Positions 40,180 to 48,838 are shown, numbered from the stretch's first letter. The stretch is 60,150 bases of DNA from VRUE01 sp036406595 (GCA_036406595.1 DASXAR010000012.1:1-60150); one strand, 5' to 3'. Notes: generated by a model not told the origin, from the sequence alone. Translations and numbers: made by a program.

Positions 40180-40265
40180 GGATCGGCGAGTATAGGTCCA
40201 TGCCCCGTGCGGCCCGGTGGGCGGGCCGCGTCGTCCGCCATGCACGTGATTAGAATGGCCGCGCT

Positions 40266-40964
40266 TTGGCGCCTCACTCCCCTGGCACTGACCAGATCGA
40301 AACGCTGCTCTGGATCGGCTTCGTCGCCGCGCTCGTCGTCGTGATCGCCGTCAACGGGGCGCTTCTCTACGCGATGCGCCGCTACCGCGCGGCCCGGGGC
40401 GCCGCGGCCGAGGCGACCACCGGCGGGCGCCGGATCCAGCTGCGGGTCGCCGGCGTGCTGACCGTCCTCGCAGCGGTGATCCTCGTCCTCAGCATCATCT
40501 ACACCGACCGGGCCAGGGAGGCGCCGACGACCGGCGCCGCCGGGCTGCAGGCCTCCAGCTCCGAGCCGCTGCGGATCGAAGCGACCGGGCAGCAGTGGCT
40601 GTGGCGCTACGACTACCCCAACAAGGCGTTCTCGTACTACAAGCTGGTGGTCCCGGTCGACACGGCGGTGGAACTCGACCTCGGCTCGACCGACGTCGTC
40701 CACACCTGGAACGTGCCCGAACTCGCCGGCAAGCGCCAGGCGGTCCCGGGGAGGACCAGCCACGTCACCTTCAGCGCCGACGAGGAAGGAACCTACGACG
40801 GTGAGTCGGCGACCCTCTCGGGCCAGGCCTACGCGGCTATGCGGACCGAGGTCGAAGTCGTCTCCCCGGAGCAATACGAAAGCTTCATCAAGGCCCAGAA
40901 GCAGGACATCCAGGCCGCCCAGGACCGGGTGGTAAGCCTGATCGAAAGCGGGAAAACGCCGTGA
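40266..40964 (+). CDS. Cytochrome oxidase subunit II-like protein lacking CuA ligands
   Basis: A 232-residue protein from TTG 40266 with two N-terminal helices and a cupredoxin-like domain: ATGQQWLWRYDYPN and DVVHTWNVPEL match subunit II, the latter keeping His146. The CuA loop, normally C-x3-C-x3-H-x2-M, reads S181-x3-S185-x3-Y189-x2-M192 (ESATLSGQAYAAM). Both cysteines and the second histidine are therefore gone with spacing conserved. It cannot bind CuA. Loss of CuA is known in quinol oxidases, but here the partner subunit I has also lost its ligands. The stop overlaps the next gene (GTGA). It is presumably exported to the outer face of the membrane. Confidence 0.88.
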   Translation: MAPHSPGTDQIETLLWIGFVAALVVVIAVNGALLYAMRRYRAARGAAAEATTGGRRIQLRVAGVLTVLAAVILVLSIIYTDRAREAPTTGAAGLQASSSEPLRIEATGQQWLWRYDYPNKAFSYYKLVVPVDTAVELDLGSTDVVHTWNVPELAGKRQAVPGRTSHVTFSADEEGTYDGESATLSGQAYAAMRTEVEVVSPEQYESFIKAQKQDIQAAQDRVVSLIESGKTP

Positions 40965-42646
40965 CCACGACGGCAAAGCGGCCCGAGCTCGTCGTCGAGG
41001 GCTTTCCGCGCCGCCGCGCCGGCTGGGTCGATCTGGTGACCAGCGCCGACCACAAGGACGTCGGCCGGGTGCTGATCGGCGCGGCGCTCGGCTTCCTCTT
41101 CATCGCCGGGATCGAGCTGCTGCTGATGCGGCTGCAGCTGCTGATCCCGGAGAACTCCTTCCTCACCCCGGTGACCTTCAACCGGCTGCTCTCGCTCTAC
41201 GGCACCACGGCGATCTTCCTCTTCGCGATCCCGCTCGTCTTCGGGCTCTTCTACTACGTCGCCCCGCTCCAGATCGGCGCCCGCGGGACGGCGCTGCCGC
41301 GCCTCGGCCAGATAGGCCTCTGGCTATATCTGGCCGGTGCGACCGTCCTCTACTCGGGCTATCTGTTCACCCCGTCCGAGGCTGGGATCAACCCGATTGC
41401 GCCGCTCTCCGAACTAGCCTTCCTTCCCAACAACGGGGTCGACGCCTGGGCGGCGGCGTGCGGCTTGGCGACGCTCGGCTTCGTGCTGATCTCGATCAAC
41501 CTGATCGCCACGATGAGGACCCTGCGCGCCCCCGGAATGGCGTGGAGGCGGCTGCCGATCTTCTCCTGGGCGGCGGCGATCGGCTCCTGGCTGATGCTGG
41601 TCGTCGGCTCCGTGATGTTGGCGGCGATCACGATGCTGCTGATCGACCGCAACTTCGAAGGGATCTTCTTCGCCGGAGACGCGGGCGGGGCGCCCCTCCT
41701 CTGGCAGCACCTCAGCTGGATCTTCTTCACCGGCACCTACATGCTGATCCTGATCGCGGCGCTCGGCGCGGTCGCCGAGATCATCCCCGCCCTGGCGGGC
41801 AAGCCCCTCTTCAACCGCCAGGCGACGATCGGCTCGCTGCTCGCGGTCGCGGTGATCGGGACCCTGGCCTGGATGCAGAACATGCTGACGGCGCCGATCG
41901 GCACCGCCTGGACGTACTTCGCGATGATCGCGTCGCTGGCGCTGATCGTCCCCTTCGGGCTGATCTTCTTCAACCTGATCGCGACGCTCATCGGCGGCGC
42001 ACTGCGAACGCGCGCCCCGCTGCTGTTCGCCGCGGGAGCGATCTCGATCATCTCGATCGGGCTCGCTCTGGAGCTCGAGCAGTCGCTGGTCGGGGCCGCC
42101 TGGCGACTCCAGCAGACGACGGCCAGCACCGCCGCCACCCACTTCGCCCTTGTCGGCGGGGCGGTCCTCGGCGGCTTCGCCGCCCTGCACTGGTGGTACC
42201 CAAAGATGACCGGGCGCACGGTCGGCGAGTACCTGGCGCGGATCTCCTTCTGGACGATCCTGGCGGGGACCCTGATCACCTTCGTCCCGCTGCTTCTGGC
42301 CGGGGACACCGAGGGCCAGGTAGTGGACGCGTACAAGTACTTCGGCGGAGCTGGTGTCAGCGCCTACAACCTGATCGCCTCGATCGGCTCGCTCGTCCTC
42401 GTCGCCGGCGTGATCATGACCCTGGTCAACCTGATCCTCAGCCGAAATTCCGGTGCCGAGGCCGGGCACGACCCGTGGCGGGGCGAGTCGCTCGAGTGGT
42501 TCGCGCTCTCACCGCCTGACCCGCACAACTTCGACGTCCTACCCGACGTCCGCGGCCCGCGTCCGATGCACGACATCCGCGACGCGATCGCGCACCGAAC
42601 GGGCAGACCGGCGGAACCGGTGCGCGAGTCGCAGCCGGTAGCCTGA
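40961..42646 (+). CDS. Heme-copper oxidase subunit I homologue lacking most heme/Cu ligands
   Basis: A 561-residue, about 12-helix homologue of CtaD; start GTG 40961. Global motifs are retained (YYVAPLQIGARGTALPRL, GAPLLWQHL, HWWYPKMTGRTVGEYL, LEWFALSPPDPHNFDV). Ungapped by-eye alignment shows the helix II heme-a His is Y80. The helix VI CuB His, Glu and Tyr are T257, T259 and M261. The helix VII His-His pair is Q306-N307. The helix X heme-a3 His is A392; only the adjacent heme-a His (H394) remains. The frame is intact, which argues for a selected non-oxidase function. It lies between the CuA-less subunit II and ctaB. Confidence 0.88.
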   Translation: MTTTAKRPELVVEGFPRRRAGWVDLVTSADHKDVGRVLIGAALGFLFIAGIELLLMRLQLLIPENSFLTPVTFNRLLSLYGTTAIFLFAIPLVFGLFYYVAPLQIGARGTALPRLGQIGLWLYLAGATVLYSGYLFTPSEAGINPIAPLSELAFLPNNGVDAWAAACGLATLGFVLISINLIATMRTLRAPGMAWRRLPIFSWAAAIGSWLMLVVGSVMLAAITMLLIDRNFEGIFFAGDAGGAPLLWQHLSWIFFTGTYMLILIAALGAVAEIIPALAGKPLFNRQATIGSLLAVAVIGTLAWMQNMLTAPIGTAWTYFAMIASLALIVPFGLIFFNLIATLIGGALRTRAPLLFAAGAISIISIGLALELEQSLVGAAWRLQQTTASTAATHFALVGGAVLGGFAALHWWYPKMTGRTVGEYLARISFWTILAGTLITFVPLLLAGDTEGQVVDAYKYFGGAGVSAYNLIASIGSLVLVAGVIMTLVNLILSRNSGAEAGHDPWRGESLEWFALSPPDPHNFDVLPDVRGPRPMHDIRDAIAHRTGRPAEPVRESQPVA

Positions 42647-42652
42647 TCTGTT

Positions 42653-43555
42653 GTGGCGATTGAGGCGACGGCAGCGACGATCGGACGGCGCCCCGCCGCG
42701 CTGACCCTGCTGCGCGACTACGTCACGCTGACCAAGCCCAAGGTCCAGTCGCTGCTCCTGCTGACGACGGTGACGACGATGTACGTGGCAGGCGACCCGT
42801 CGCTCTCCCTCGTCTTTCTCACCTGCCTCGGCGGCGCCCTCTCGGCCAGCGGCGCGGCGGCGATCAACCACGCTGTCGACCGCGACATCGACCGCGCCAT
42901 GGCGCGCACGGCGACCCGTCCCGTGGCGAGTGGCCGGGTCTCAGCGGGGGCGGCGATCGCGTTCGGGACCGCGCTCGGGCTCTCCTCATTCATCCTGCTC
43001 GCCCTCGCGGTCAACCCGCTGGCCGCCGCTCTCTCGCTCAGCGGGCTACTCGGGTACGTCTTCGTCTACACGCTCTGGCTGAAGCGCTCGACGCCCCAGA
43101 ACATCGTGATCGGCGGCGCCGCCGGCGCGGTCCCGCCGCTGGTCGCCTGGGCGGCCGTGACCGGAGGCCTCGACGGCACCGCGCTCTACCTGTTCGCGAT
43201 TGTCTTCTTCTGGACCCCGCCGCACTTCTGGGCGCTCTCGCTGCTGATGAAGGACGACTACGCGAGGGCGGGCGTGCCGATGCTGCCGGTGGTCCGCGGC
43301 GAGGAGGAGACGCGCCGCCAGATCCTCCTCTACACGGTGCTGCTCTACGCCGTCACCCAGCTGCCCTTCTGCGCAGGCGGATTCGGGGTCCCCTACCTGG
43401 TCGCCTCGATGACGCTCGGCGCCGGCTTCATCTGCTGCGCGGTCGCCCTGCTTCGCTCCGCCGACCGGCGCTGGGCGCTGCGGACGTACCTCTTCTCGCT
43501 CGCCTACCTGGCGCTCCTCTTCCTCGCCATGCCGATAGACGCCGCCCTGTCCTGA
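42653..43555 (+). CDS. ctaB: Protoheme IX farnesyltransferase (heme O synthase)
   Basis: A 300-residue membrane prenyltransferase that makes heme O from heme B and farnesyl diphosphate. The aspartate motif NHAVDRDIDRAMARTATRP and the second loop KRSTPQNIVIGGAAGAVPP are intact, with nine or so helices. GTG 42653 lies six bases after the ligand-less subunit I gene, so the three genes form one operon. It supplies heme O for ctaA and the canonical aa3-type oxidase encoded further right. Confidence 0.94.
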   Translation: MAIEATAATIGRRPAALTLLRDYVTLTKPKVQSLLLLTTVTTMYVAGDPSLSLVFLTCLGGALSASGAAAINHAVDRDIDRAMARTATRPVASGRVSAGAAIAFGTALGLSSFILLALAVNPLAAALSLSGLLGYVFVYTLWLKRSTPQNIVIGGAAGAVPPLVAWAAVTGGLDGTALYLFAIVFFWTPPHFWALSLLMKDDYARAGVPMLPVVRGEEETRRQILLYTVLLYAVTQLPFCAGGFGVPYLVASMTLGAGFICCAVALLRSADRRWALRTYLFSLAYLALLFLAMPIDAALS

Positions 43556-43595
43556 GACGGCGTGTCGGGCTCGCCGTCTGGTAGAAATCTCGCCC

Positions 43596-43709
43596 GTGGA
43601 TCGCGAGTCGGCAAGAAGAAGCATCGCGGCGGGGCTGGTGACCGCCGGCATCGCGGCGGGCGTCTTCGCGCTCAGCTTCATCCTCGCCCTCTTCTACATT
43701 GCCTCATGA
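43596..43709 (+). CDS. Small single-TM protein (37 aa)
   Basis: From GTG 43596 to TGA 43707-43709, a short frame encodes VDRESARRSIAAGLVTAGIA followed by AGVFALSFILALFYIAS. It is a charged cytoplasmic start and one membrane helix. Size and location among oxidase genes suggest a small oxidase-associated subunit. There is no sequence signature to prove it. Confidence 0.55.
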   Translation: MDRESARRSIAAGLVTAGIAAGVFALSFILALFYIAS

Positions 43710-43722
43710 GCGCGGAGCGAGC

Positions 43723-44019
43723 ATGACCGTGGATCGCCATCGGGACATAACCGAGCCGGGCGAGATGGTCTACCAGCCGCGTCCGTCCTGGGCGCCGGCG
43801 ATCTTCGCCTTCGCGGCGGCGCTCGCGGTCTGCGGCATCTTCGCCGAGGGCTTCATGGTCCGCGGCTGGGTCTACTCGATCATCGGCATCGTGGTCCTGC
43901 TCGCCGCCCTGCGAAGCATGGTCCGGGGCGCCATCGCAGACCACTACCGGCTGCCGCGCAGGCAGCGGACCCGCGGCGCGGTCCTACCGGTCGAGACGAT
44001 CCAGCCTCCACGCGGCTGA
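43723..44019 (+). CDS. Two-TM protein, possible cytochrome oxidase subunit IV (CtaF-like)
   Basis: A 98-residue protein from ATG 43723 with two helices (WAPAIFAFAAALAVCGIFAE and WVYSIIGIVVLLAALRSMV) and a basic C-terminal tail. Actinobacterial oxidase clusters carry a small two-helix subunit IV, and length and position fit. The sequence is too divergent for me to confirm by eye. It lies 13 bases after the 37-residue gene. Confidence 0.65.
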   Translation: MTVDRHRDITEPGEMVYQPRPSWAPAIFAFAAALAVCGIFAEGFMVRGWVYSIIGIVVLLAALRSMVRGAIADHYRLPRRQRTRGAVLPVETIQPPRG

Positions 44020-44071
44020 CCGGGCTCCCACCGAGCACCCGATCCCGAGCGCCGCTCCCCCTTAGCGCCGG

Positions 44072-44473
44072 TCAGTCGGGCGTCATGCCCGAGGTGGCGC
44101 CATCGGAGGTCCAGACGCGGACGATGTCGCGGATCGAGAGCACGCCGACCAGGTCGCCGTGGTCGAAGACGACCAGGTGCCGGATGCCGCGATTCGACAT
44201 CTCGGAGGCGGCCCGCTCGAGGCTCCAGTCGGGCGCCGCAGCCACGATGCCCTCGCTCATGTGGTCGCAGACCCGCTCGGCGTCGGGGTCCTCTCCGCTT
44301 CCCAGCGAGGTCAGGATGTCGCGCTCGGTGACGATGCTCGGGACCGGCATCTCGTCGTCCGTGACGAGCGCCGCGCCGGTCCCCTTCTCGACCATTCGCT
44401 CCGCCGCTTCCCGCAGCGTATGGGTTGGGCCGAGCGCCAGAACCACCTCCGACATGCCGTCCCGAACAAGCAT
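44072..44473 (-). CDS. CBS-domain pair protein
   Basis: A 133-residue protein consisting of two CBS domains: HTLREAAERMVEKGTGAALV with PVPSIVTERDI, and WSLERAASEMSNRGIRHLVV with LVGVLSIRDIVRVW. Such stand-alone Bateman modules bind adenosine nucleotides and regulate partners. I chose ATG 44473 (MLVRDGMSEV), preceded by AAGGGACTGAGA; a longer frame upstream looks non-coding. It is the only leftward gene among the rightward oxidase genes here. The partner is unknown. Confidence 0.88.
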   Translation of the reverse strand: MLVRDGMSEVVLALGPTHTLREAAERMVEKGTGAALVTDDEMPVPSIVTERDILTSLGSGEDPDAERVCDHMSEGIVAAAPDWSLERAASEMSNRGIRHLVVFDHGDLVGVLSIRDIVRVWTSDGATSGMTPD

Positions 44474-44604
44474 TCTCAGTCCCTTCTTGCGCACCGGCGA
44501 GGTTGTGTCATTCGCCTCAAGAGTAGCCGACGATGGAGGGTCCGCGAGCCGCGTCGGCGGCGGGTCTGACGTATAGACTGCGGCCCGCCGTACCCCCTCT
44601 GACC

Positions 44605-45321
44605 ATGTCACCGCAACATCGCAAAACCCGCCTGCTCGTCGTGCTCGCCTGTCTGGCGGCGGTTGCAGCGGCGGCCTCGGGCTGCGGTACGACGAAGGCA
44701 AACGAGGAACGAGGCCGGACCCTCTTCATCCAGAACTGCGGTACCTGCCACATGCTCGCCCAGGCCGGGTCGAGCGGAACGATCGGTCCCGACCTCGACG
44801 CGGCATTCGCCTCGGCGCGGGCCGTGGGCGAGACCAGCAGCACGATCGAAGGAATCGTCAAGGCGCAGGTCGAGAATCCGCGCCCGAAGACCGACAACCC
44901 CGCCGTCTCGATGCCGCCGGAGATCGTCAGCGGCCAGGACCTCGAGGACGTCGCCGCCTACGTGGGCCGCTACGCGGGCGTCCCGGGCGCGGCGCCGCCG
45001 AAGGTGCCGGGCGGCCTCGGGGCACAGGTCTTCGCCAACAAAGGCTGCGGCGGCTGTCACACCCTGGCCGCGGCGAAATCCGGGGGGACGACGGGACCGA
45101 ACCTCGACGAAGTGCTCCCGGGGCAGAGCGCCGCAATGGTCAAGGAGTCCGTGGTCGACCCCAACAAGACGATCGCGAAGGGCTATCAGGCCGGCATCAT
45201 GCCCCCGGACTTCGGCACGCAGCTCAGCGAAAACGAACTCAACGACCTGGTCTCCTATCTGATCGAAAGCACCTCGACCGGCAAGAGCAAGGGCGGGGGC
45301 GGCAAGAGCACGGGCGGTTGA
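44605..45321 (+). CDS. Diheme cytochrome c lipoprotein
   Basis: From ATG 44605, 238 residues. The signal ends at the lipobox AAASGC. The two cytochrome c domains have heme sites NCGTCHML and GCGGCHTLA, and distal methionine candidates occur in VSMPPEIV and IMPPDFG. The C-terminus is Gly/Ser/Lys-rich. A membrane-anchored diheme cytochrome is the expected electron donor to the CuA-containing oxidase encoded at 48835-51547. It could also explain why ctaA follows directly. Confidence 0.92.
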   Translation: MSPQHRKTRLLVVLACLAAVAAAASGCGTTKANEERGRTLFIQNCGTCHMLAQAGSSGTIGPDLDAAFASARAVGETSSTIEGIVKAQVENPRPKTDNPAVSMPPEIVSGQDLEDVAAYVGRYAGVPGAAPPKVPGGLGAQVFANKGCGGCHTLAAAKSGGTTGPNLDEVLPGQSAAMVKESVVDPNKTIAKGYQAGIMPPDFGTQLSENELNDLVSYLIESTSTGKSKGGGGKSTGG

Positions 45322-45367
45322 GCCGGAGCGGCCGGGCGCGGCCGTTGTCATCATCTGCCCTCTGCCG

Positions 45368-46342
45368 ATGCGCCAGCGACTGCAGATCTCCCCGCAGCTT
45401 TACGCGAGGGTCACCCTCGTCGCCCTCGGGGCGCTGGCGCTGATCGTGCTGACCGGTGCCGGCGTGCGGATCACCGGCTCAGGTCTGGGCTGCCCGGACT
45501 GGCCGAAGTGCTACGGCGGCACGGTTCCCCCGCTCGACACGCACGCGGTGATCGAGTACGGCAACCGCGTCCTCACCGGCTTCGTCGGCATCGCGGTGAT
45601 CGCCGCCAGCGTCCTGGCCTGGTACCGGCGCCCGTTCCGCTGGCACCTGGCGCTTTTCGGGGCGATGCTGCCGCTGGGTGTGATCGGGCAGGCGATCCTC
45701 GGCGCGCTCGTCGTCAAGTACGACCTCGCCCCGGGGCTCGTGATGACCCACTTCATCCTCTCGATGCTGCTGCTCGACGCCGCCTTCGCTCTGGCCTGGT
45801 GCTCGCGCTATGAGCCCTGGGAGCGGCGGCGCTCGAGCGATCGGCTCGGGGTCTGGGCCGTGCGGGGGCTGATTCCGCTCGGCCAGCTGACGATCCTGCT
45901 CGGCACGATCGCCACCGGATCCGGGCCGCACGCGGGCGCCCACGAAGGGGAGCTCGTGCATCGCTTCTCATTCGAGGGCACCGGCACGCTCGAGTGGGTC
46001 GTGCAGCGCCATGCCGCGATCGCCACGATCTTCGGCCTCGCCGCGATCGCCGTATGGCTGCTCCTACGGCGCTCCGGCGGCGATCGTCGCGCCCTGCGGC
46101 CCCTGACGGCGGTCCTGGCCCTGCTTGCGGCACAGGGCGTCGTGGGAGGCGTCCAGTGGGCGCTCGAACTGCCCGGTGAGCTGGTCTGGGCGCACGTCGC
46201 GCTCGCCACTTTGACCTGGCTGGCGATGCTGTGGACGGTGGCGACGGCCGGCCGCCTCGAGCCTCGCCCCGCGACGGCGGCCCCGGCCGGGGCGGAGCCG
46301 CGTGGCGAGCCCGGCCGGGCCGCCGCGCTCACTCAGAGCTGA
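45368..46342 (+). CDS. ctaA: Heme A synthase
   Basis: A 324-residue, eight-helix protein oxidising heme O to heme A. The N-terminal loop has the Cys pair CPDWPKCYGG, and EYGNRVLTG contains the conserved Glu. Histidines in MTHFILSMLLLDA, VVQRHAAIATI and VWAHVALATL are the expected heme ligands. It follows the diheme cytochrome by 46 bases. Its last codons overlap the convergent USP-like gene by ten bases. It completes heme A biosynthesis with ctaB for the local oxidase. Confidence 0.94.
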   Translation: MRQRLQISPQLYARVTLVALGALALIVLTGAGVRITGSGLGCPDWPKCYGGTVPPLDTHAVIEYGNRVLTGFVGIAVIAASVLAWYRRPFRWHLALFGAMLPLGVIGQAILGALVVKYDLAPGLVMTHFILSMLLLDAAFALAWCSRYEPWERRRSSDRLGVWAVRGLIPLGQLTILLGTIATGSGPHAGAHEGELVHRFSFEGTGTLEWVVQRHAAIATIFGLAAIAVWLLLRRSGGDRRALRPLTAVLALLAAQGVVGGVQWALELPGELVWAHVALATLTWLAMLWTVATAGRLEPRPATAAPAGAEPRGEPGRAAALTQS

Positions 46343-46998
46343 GCGCCCTGCCGCGCCTCAGCCTCGAGGTCGACCACCACGTGGGTGACCGGCAGCTCGA
46401 TTTCCTCGCGCGCCTTCTCCACCACCCCCCGCTCCAGCCAGTGAGAGCGCTCCGGGGGATGGGTCGAGATCACGATCTCATCGGCGGGGAAGGCGCGGAG
46501 CGCGTCCTCGATGGCGACGTTCGGGTCCGAGTCGCCGATCTCGCCCCGGGCCCTCAGGCCGGAGCGCTCGATCTCGATCAGCGACAGCTCCATCCGCTGG
46601 CGCGCCTCCTCGATCGCCGCATCGACGTCGGAGGCCCAGTGGGCGGCGCGCGACGTCGGCAGCGCCGGGGTGACGAGCATGATCTCGGTCCCACCCCCGC
46701 GGCTGCGATTGCGGATCTCCTCGAGCAGCGCCTCGCCGCCGACCGTCTGGTTGGCCACCACCAGAAGGCGCCGGCGGCCGTCTCCCCCGCGGGTCACGGA
46801 GACGCTGCCGGGCAGGGAGCCCCGCGAGCTCCGGTACGCGATCCCGACTCCGAACCCGAGCAGGGCGGCGGCCCAGACGACCCCGATCACCGGCCGGGTC
46901 AGAAGCGTCAGGAGGATCACCGAGAGCGCCGCGGCGCCGATCACGACCACCCACCGGAACGCGTCGGCCTCGGACCTCAGCGGATTGTGCATATCCAA
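46333..46998 (-). CDS. Two-TM protein with USP-like Rossmann domain
   Basis: A 221-residue paralogue of the protein at 11250-11849. There are two helices at the N-terminus, then RRRLLVVANQTVGGEALLEE, MLVTPALPTSRAAHWASDVD, IGDSDPNVAIEDALRAF and DEIVISTHPPERSHWLERG. The same ADEIVIST-type strand and S-x-WL motif occur in the soluble protein at 47951-48838. The domain resembles universal stress proteins. Location inside the oxidase cluster hints at a respiration-linked sensory or adaptor role; this is inference. A hydrophilic N-terminus of about 15 residues precedes the first helix. Confidence 0.78.
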   Translation of the reverse strand: MDMHNPLRSEADAFRWVVVIGAAALSVILLTLLTRPVIGVVWAAALLGFGVGIAYRSSRGSLPGSVSVTRGGDGRRRLLVVANQTVGGEALLEEIRNRSRGGGTEIMLVTPALPTSRAAHWASDVDAAIEEARQRMELSLIEIERSGLRARGEIGDSDPNVAIEDALRAFPADEIVISTHPPERSHWLERGVVEKAREEIELPVTHVVVDLEAEARQGAQL

Positions 46999-47169
46999 GT
47001 TGTACTACCCGACGTGGGCGCAGAACCAAGCAGTCAAGTTCGGTTCAGCGGGCGCAGAGCCAAGAAGCTCGGGGGACGCAGGGAGACTGGCGAGGGGAGC
47101 GCACTACCGTGCGTGACCCGAGCCACTCGACCGAGGACCCCGAGATGCGCCGGCTCTGTGCCCGCTGAA

Positions 47170-47790
47170 TCAGAGGATGTAGACAGTCGTGTAGACGATG
47201 ATCCACATGATGTCGACGAAGTGCCAGTAGATGCCCGGCACCTCGACGCCCAGATGGTCCTTCGCGTCGGGGCCGAAATGGCCGCGGAAGGCCCGGATGT
47301 TGGCGAAGCTGAGCAGCATCAGGCCGACGAAGACGTGCGCCCCGTGAAGGCCGGTGAGGCCGTAGAAGATCGAGCCGAAGGCGAGGTCGCGCGCGCTGAA
47401 GCCGAGGTGCACGTACTCGTTGATCTGGATGAAGAGGAAGGTCGCGCCAAGCAGCCAGGTGAGGACCAGGCCGAGTTTGAGGCCGGCTCGGTTGCCCCGC
47501 CGGATCGACTCCAGCGCATAGTGGATCGTGAAGCTCGAGGAGACCAGGATCGCCGTGTTGACCCCGGCGACGGCGACCGGCAGCTCGTAGGGGTGCGGGG
47601 GCCAGCTGGGCGGAGCGACGACGACCCGCAGGAAGAAGTAGGAGGCGAAGAAGGCCCCGAACAGCATCACCTCGGAGACGATGAAGAGCAGGATTCCCAG
47701 GGTCTGGCGGTCGATCCTCGAGCTCTCGTGCGCCTCCGGCGGGCCGTGGTGCTCGTGGCCGTGGTCGATTGCGACCGTCGCGCTCTCCAT
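47170..47790 (-). CDS. ctaE: Cytochrome c oxidase subunit III
   Basis: A 206-residue, five-helix subunit III of the short (two-helix-less) type. The His-rich N-terminus (DHGHEHHGPPEAHES), GILLFIVSEVMLFGAFFASY, INEYVHLGF and YGLTGLHGAHVFVGL with the Glu/His lipid-site residues, and YWHFVDIMWIIVY are all diagnostic. ATG 47790 is preceded by AGGAGG. It lies 160 bases downstream of the tandem USP-like gene and completes the ctaC-ctaD-ctaE set on this strand. Confidence 0.94.
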   Translation of the reverse strand: MESATVAIDHGHEHHGPPEAHESSRIDRQTLGILLFIVSEVMLFGAFFASYFFLRVVVAPPSWPPHPYELPVAVAGVNTAILVSSSFTIHYALESIRRGNRAGLKLGLVLTWLLGATFLFIQINEYVHLGFSARDLAFGSIFYGLTGLHGAHVFVGLMLLSFANIRAFRGHFGPDAKDHLGVEVPGIYWHFVDIMWIIVYTTVYIL

Positions 47791-47950
47791 CAGTGCCGCC
47801 TCCTGTAAGTCCGGCCCGGCTCTGACGAGGGGCTGGGCGTGGATGGCAAGTCCGGTGAACGAAGGCGATGCAGCGCATCGTCGAGCTTGCCGGGCGCAGC
47901 CAGGCGCGTCCAGACGCCGTCAGAACGGGGCGCAATTTCAGGAGTTGGCA

Positions 47951-48838
47951 CTAGCGCGCCTCCCCCTCGGCGACCGCGGCAGCGACCGCGGCCGCAGGCC
48001 GGCCGACCTCCAGGTGCTCGACCGGCTTCTCCGTGATCTCACGGGTTCGGCCGACGAGGTCCTCGCTGAGCCAGCGGGAGCTCTCGCCGGCGAAGGTCGA
48101 GATCAGCACCTCGTCGATCCGGTAGTGCGCGATCGCGTTCTGTACCGCGTGGAACGGATCCGGGCTCATCGGCTGCCCGGTTGCATCGACGTCGGCCTTG
48201 TAGAGCTCGGCGAGCGTGGAGGCGAGGTCGCGAACGATCTGCGCCTCGGCGACGTCCTCGGTGCGCGGGCAGATGATCGTGTAGCGATGGGGGCGCTCCG
48301 CAGCCCGCTCCTTCAGCCGCTTGACGAGGTCCGGCGTGGCCACGGTCTGCGTCGCCACGACGAGCGTGTGGATCACGTCCCAGCGGATCGAGTCGTCCTC
48401 GATCCGCACCGGGATGTGGGTGATCGCGACGTCGGGCTCGAAGCGGCGGCGGGCCCACTCGACCAGGTCCTTGCGGGTGAGCCCGAAGCGCGTTCCCGAC
48501 TGGCAGGAGAGGAGGACCTCCCCCGGCTCATGGGCCCTGACCGCATCGTCGAGCGCCAGGGCCGGGTCGGTGTCCATCACCTCGCCGACCGAGTCGATGC
48601 CGTATTCGGTGAGGACCGACATCGTCACCTCGACCCGCGCCCGGGCGGCGTCGCGCAGCTCGGTGGTGTCGATCAACTGCCCGACCGCCGGCTGATTCTG
48701 CGGCGCGGCCACCGCTACGAACGGCACGGCCTCCGCCCGCTCCTGGACGGCCTGCAGCAGCTTGCGCCCCCCTGCCACCTCGTTGAGGAAGACGAGCAGC
48801 GGACGCACCTCTCCCTCGGTCAAGCCCTCGCGCTTCAT
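47951..48838 (-). CDS. Tandem USP-like domain protein coupled to ctaD
   Basis: A 295-residue soluble protein with two related alpha/beta halves. The first has LLVFLNEVAGGRKLLQAVQE and DPALALDDAVRAHEPGEVLL. The second has IRWDVIHTLVVATQTVATPD, NAIAHYRIDEVLISTFAGES and SSRWLSEDLVGRTREITEKP. The second half matches the two membrane-anchored USP-like proteins of this window. Its ATG overlaps the ctaD stop (ATGA), implying co-translation with oxidase subunit I. The role is unknown; a regulatory or assembly function for the oxidase is a reasonable guess. Confidence 0.8.
   Translation of the reverse strand: MKREGLTEGEVRPLLVFLNEVAGGRKLLQAVQERAEAVPFVAVAAPQNQPAVGQLIDTTELRDAARARVEVTMSVLTEYGIDSVGEVMDTDPALALDDAVRAHEPGEVLLSCQSGTRFGLTRKDLVEWARRRFEPDVAITHIPVRIEDDSIRWDVIHTLVVATQTVATPDLVKRLKERAAERPHRYTIICPRTEDVAEAQIVRDLASTLAELYKADVDATGQPMSPDPFHAVQNAIAHYRIDEVLISTFAGESSRWLSEDLVGRTREITEKPVEHLEVGRPAAAVAAAVAEGEAR

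Noticed and set aside
40266..42646. Interpretation as a CuA-less quinol oxidase
   Set aside because: Quinol oxidases lose only CuA and keep the heme and CuB histidines in subunit I. Here those are replaced as well.
46999..47169. Possible small gene between the USP-like gene and ctaE
   Set aside because: No frame with a ribosome site or sensible composition. I see nothing here beyond spacer sequence.
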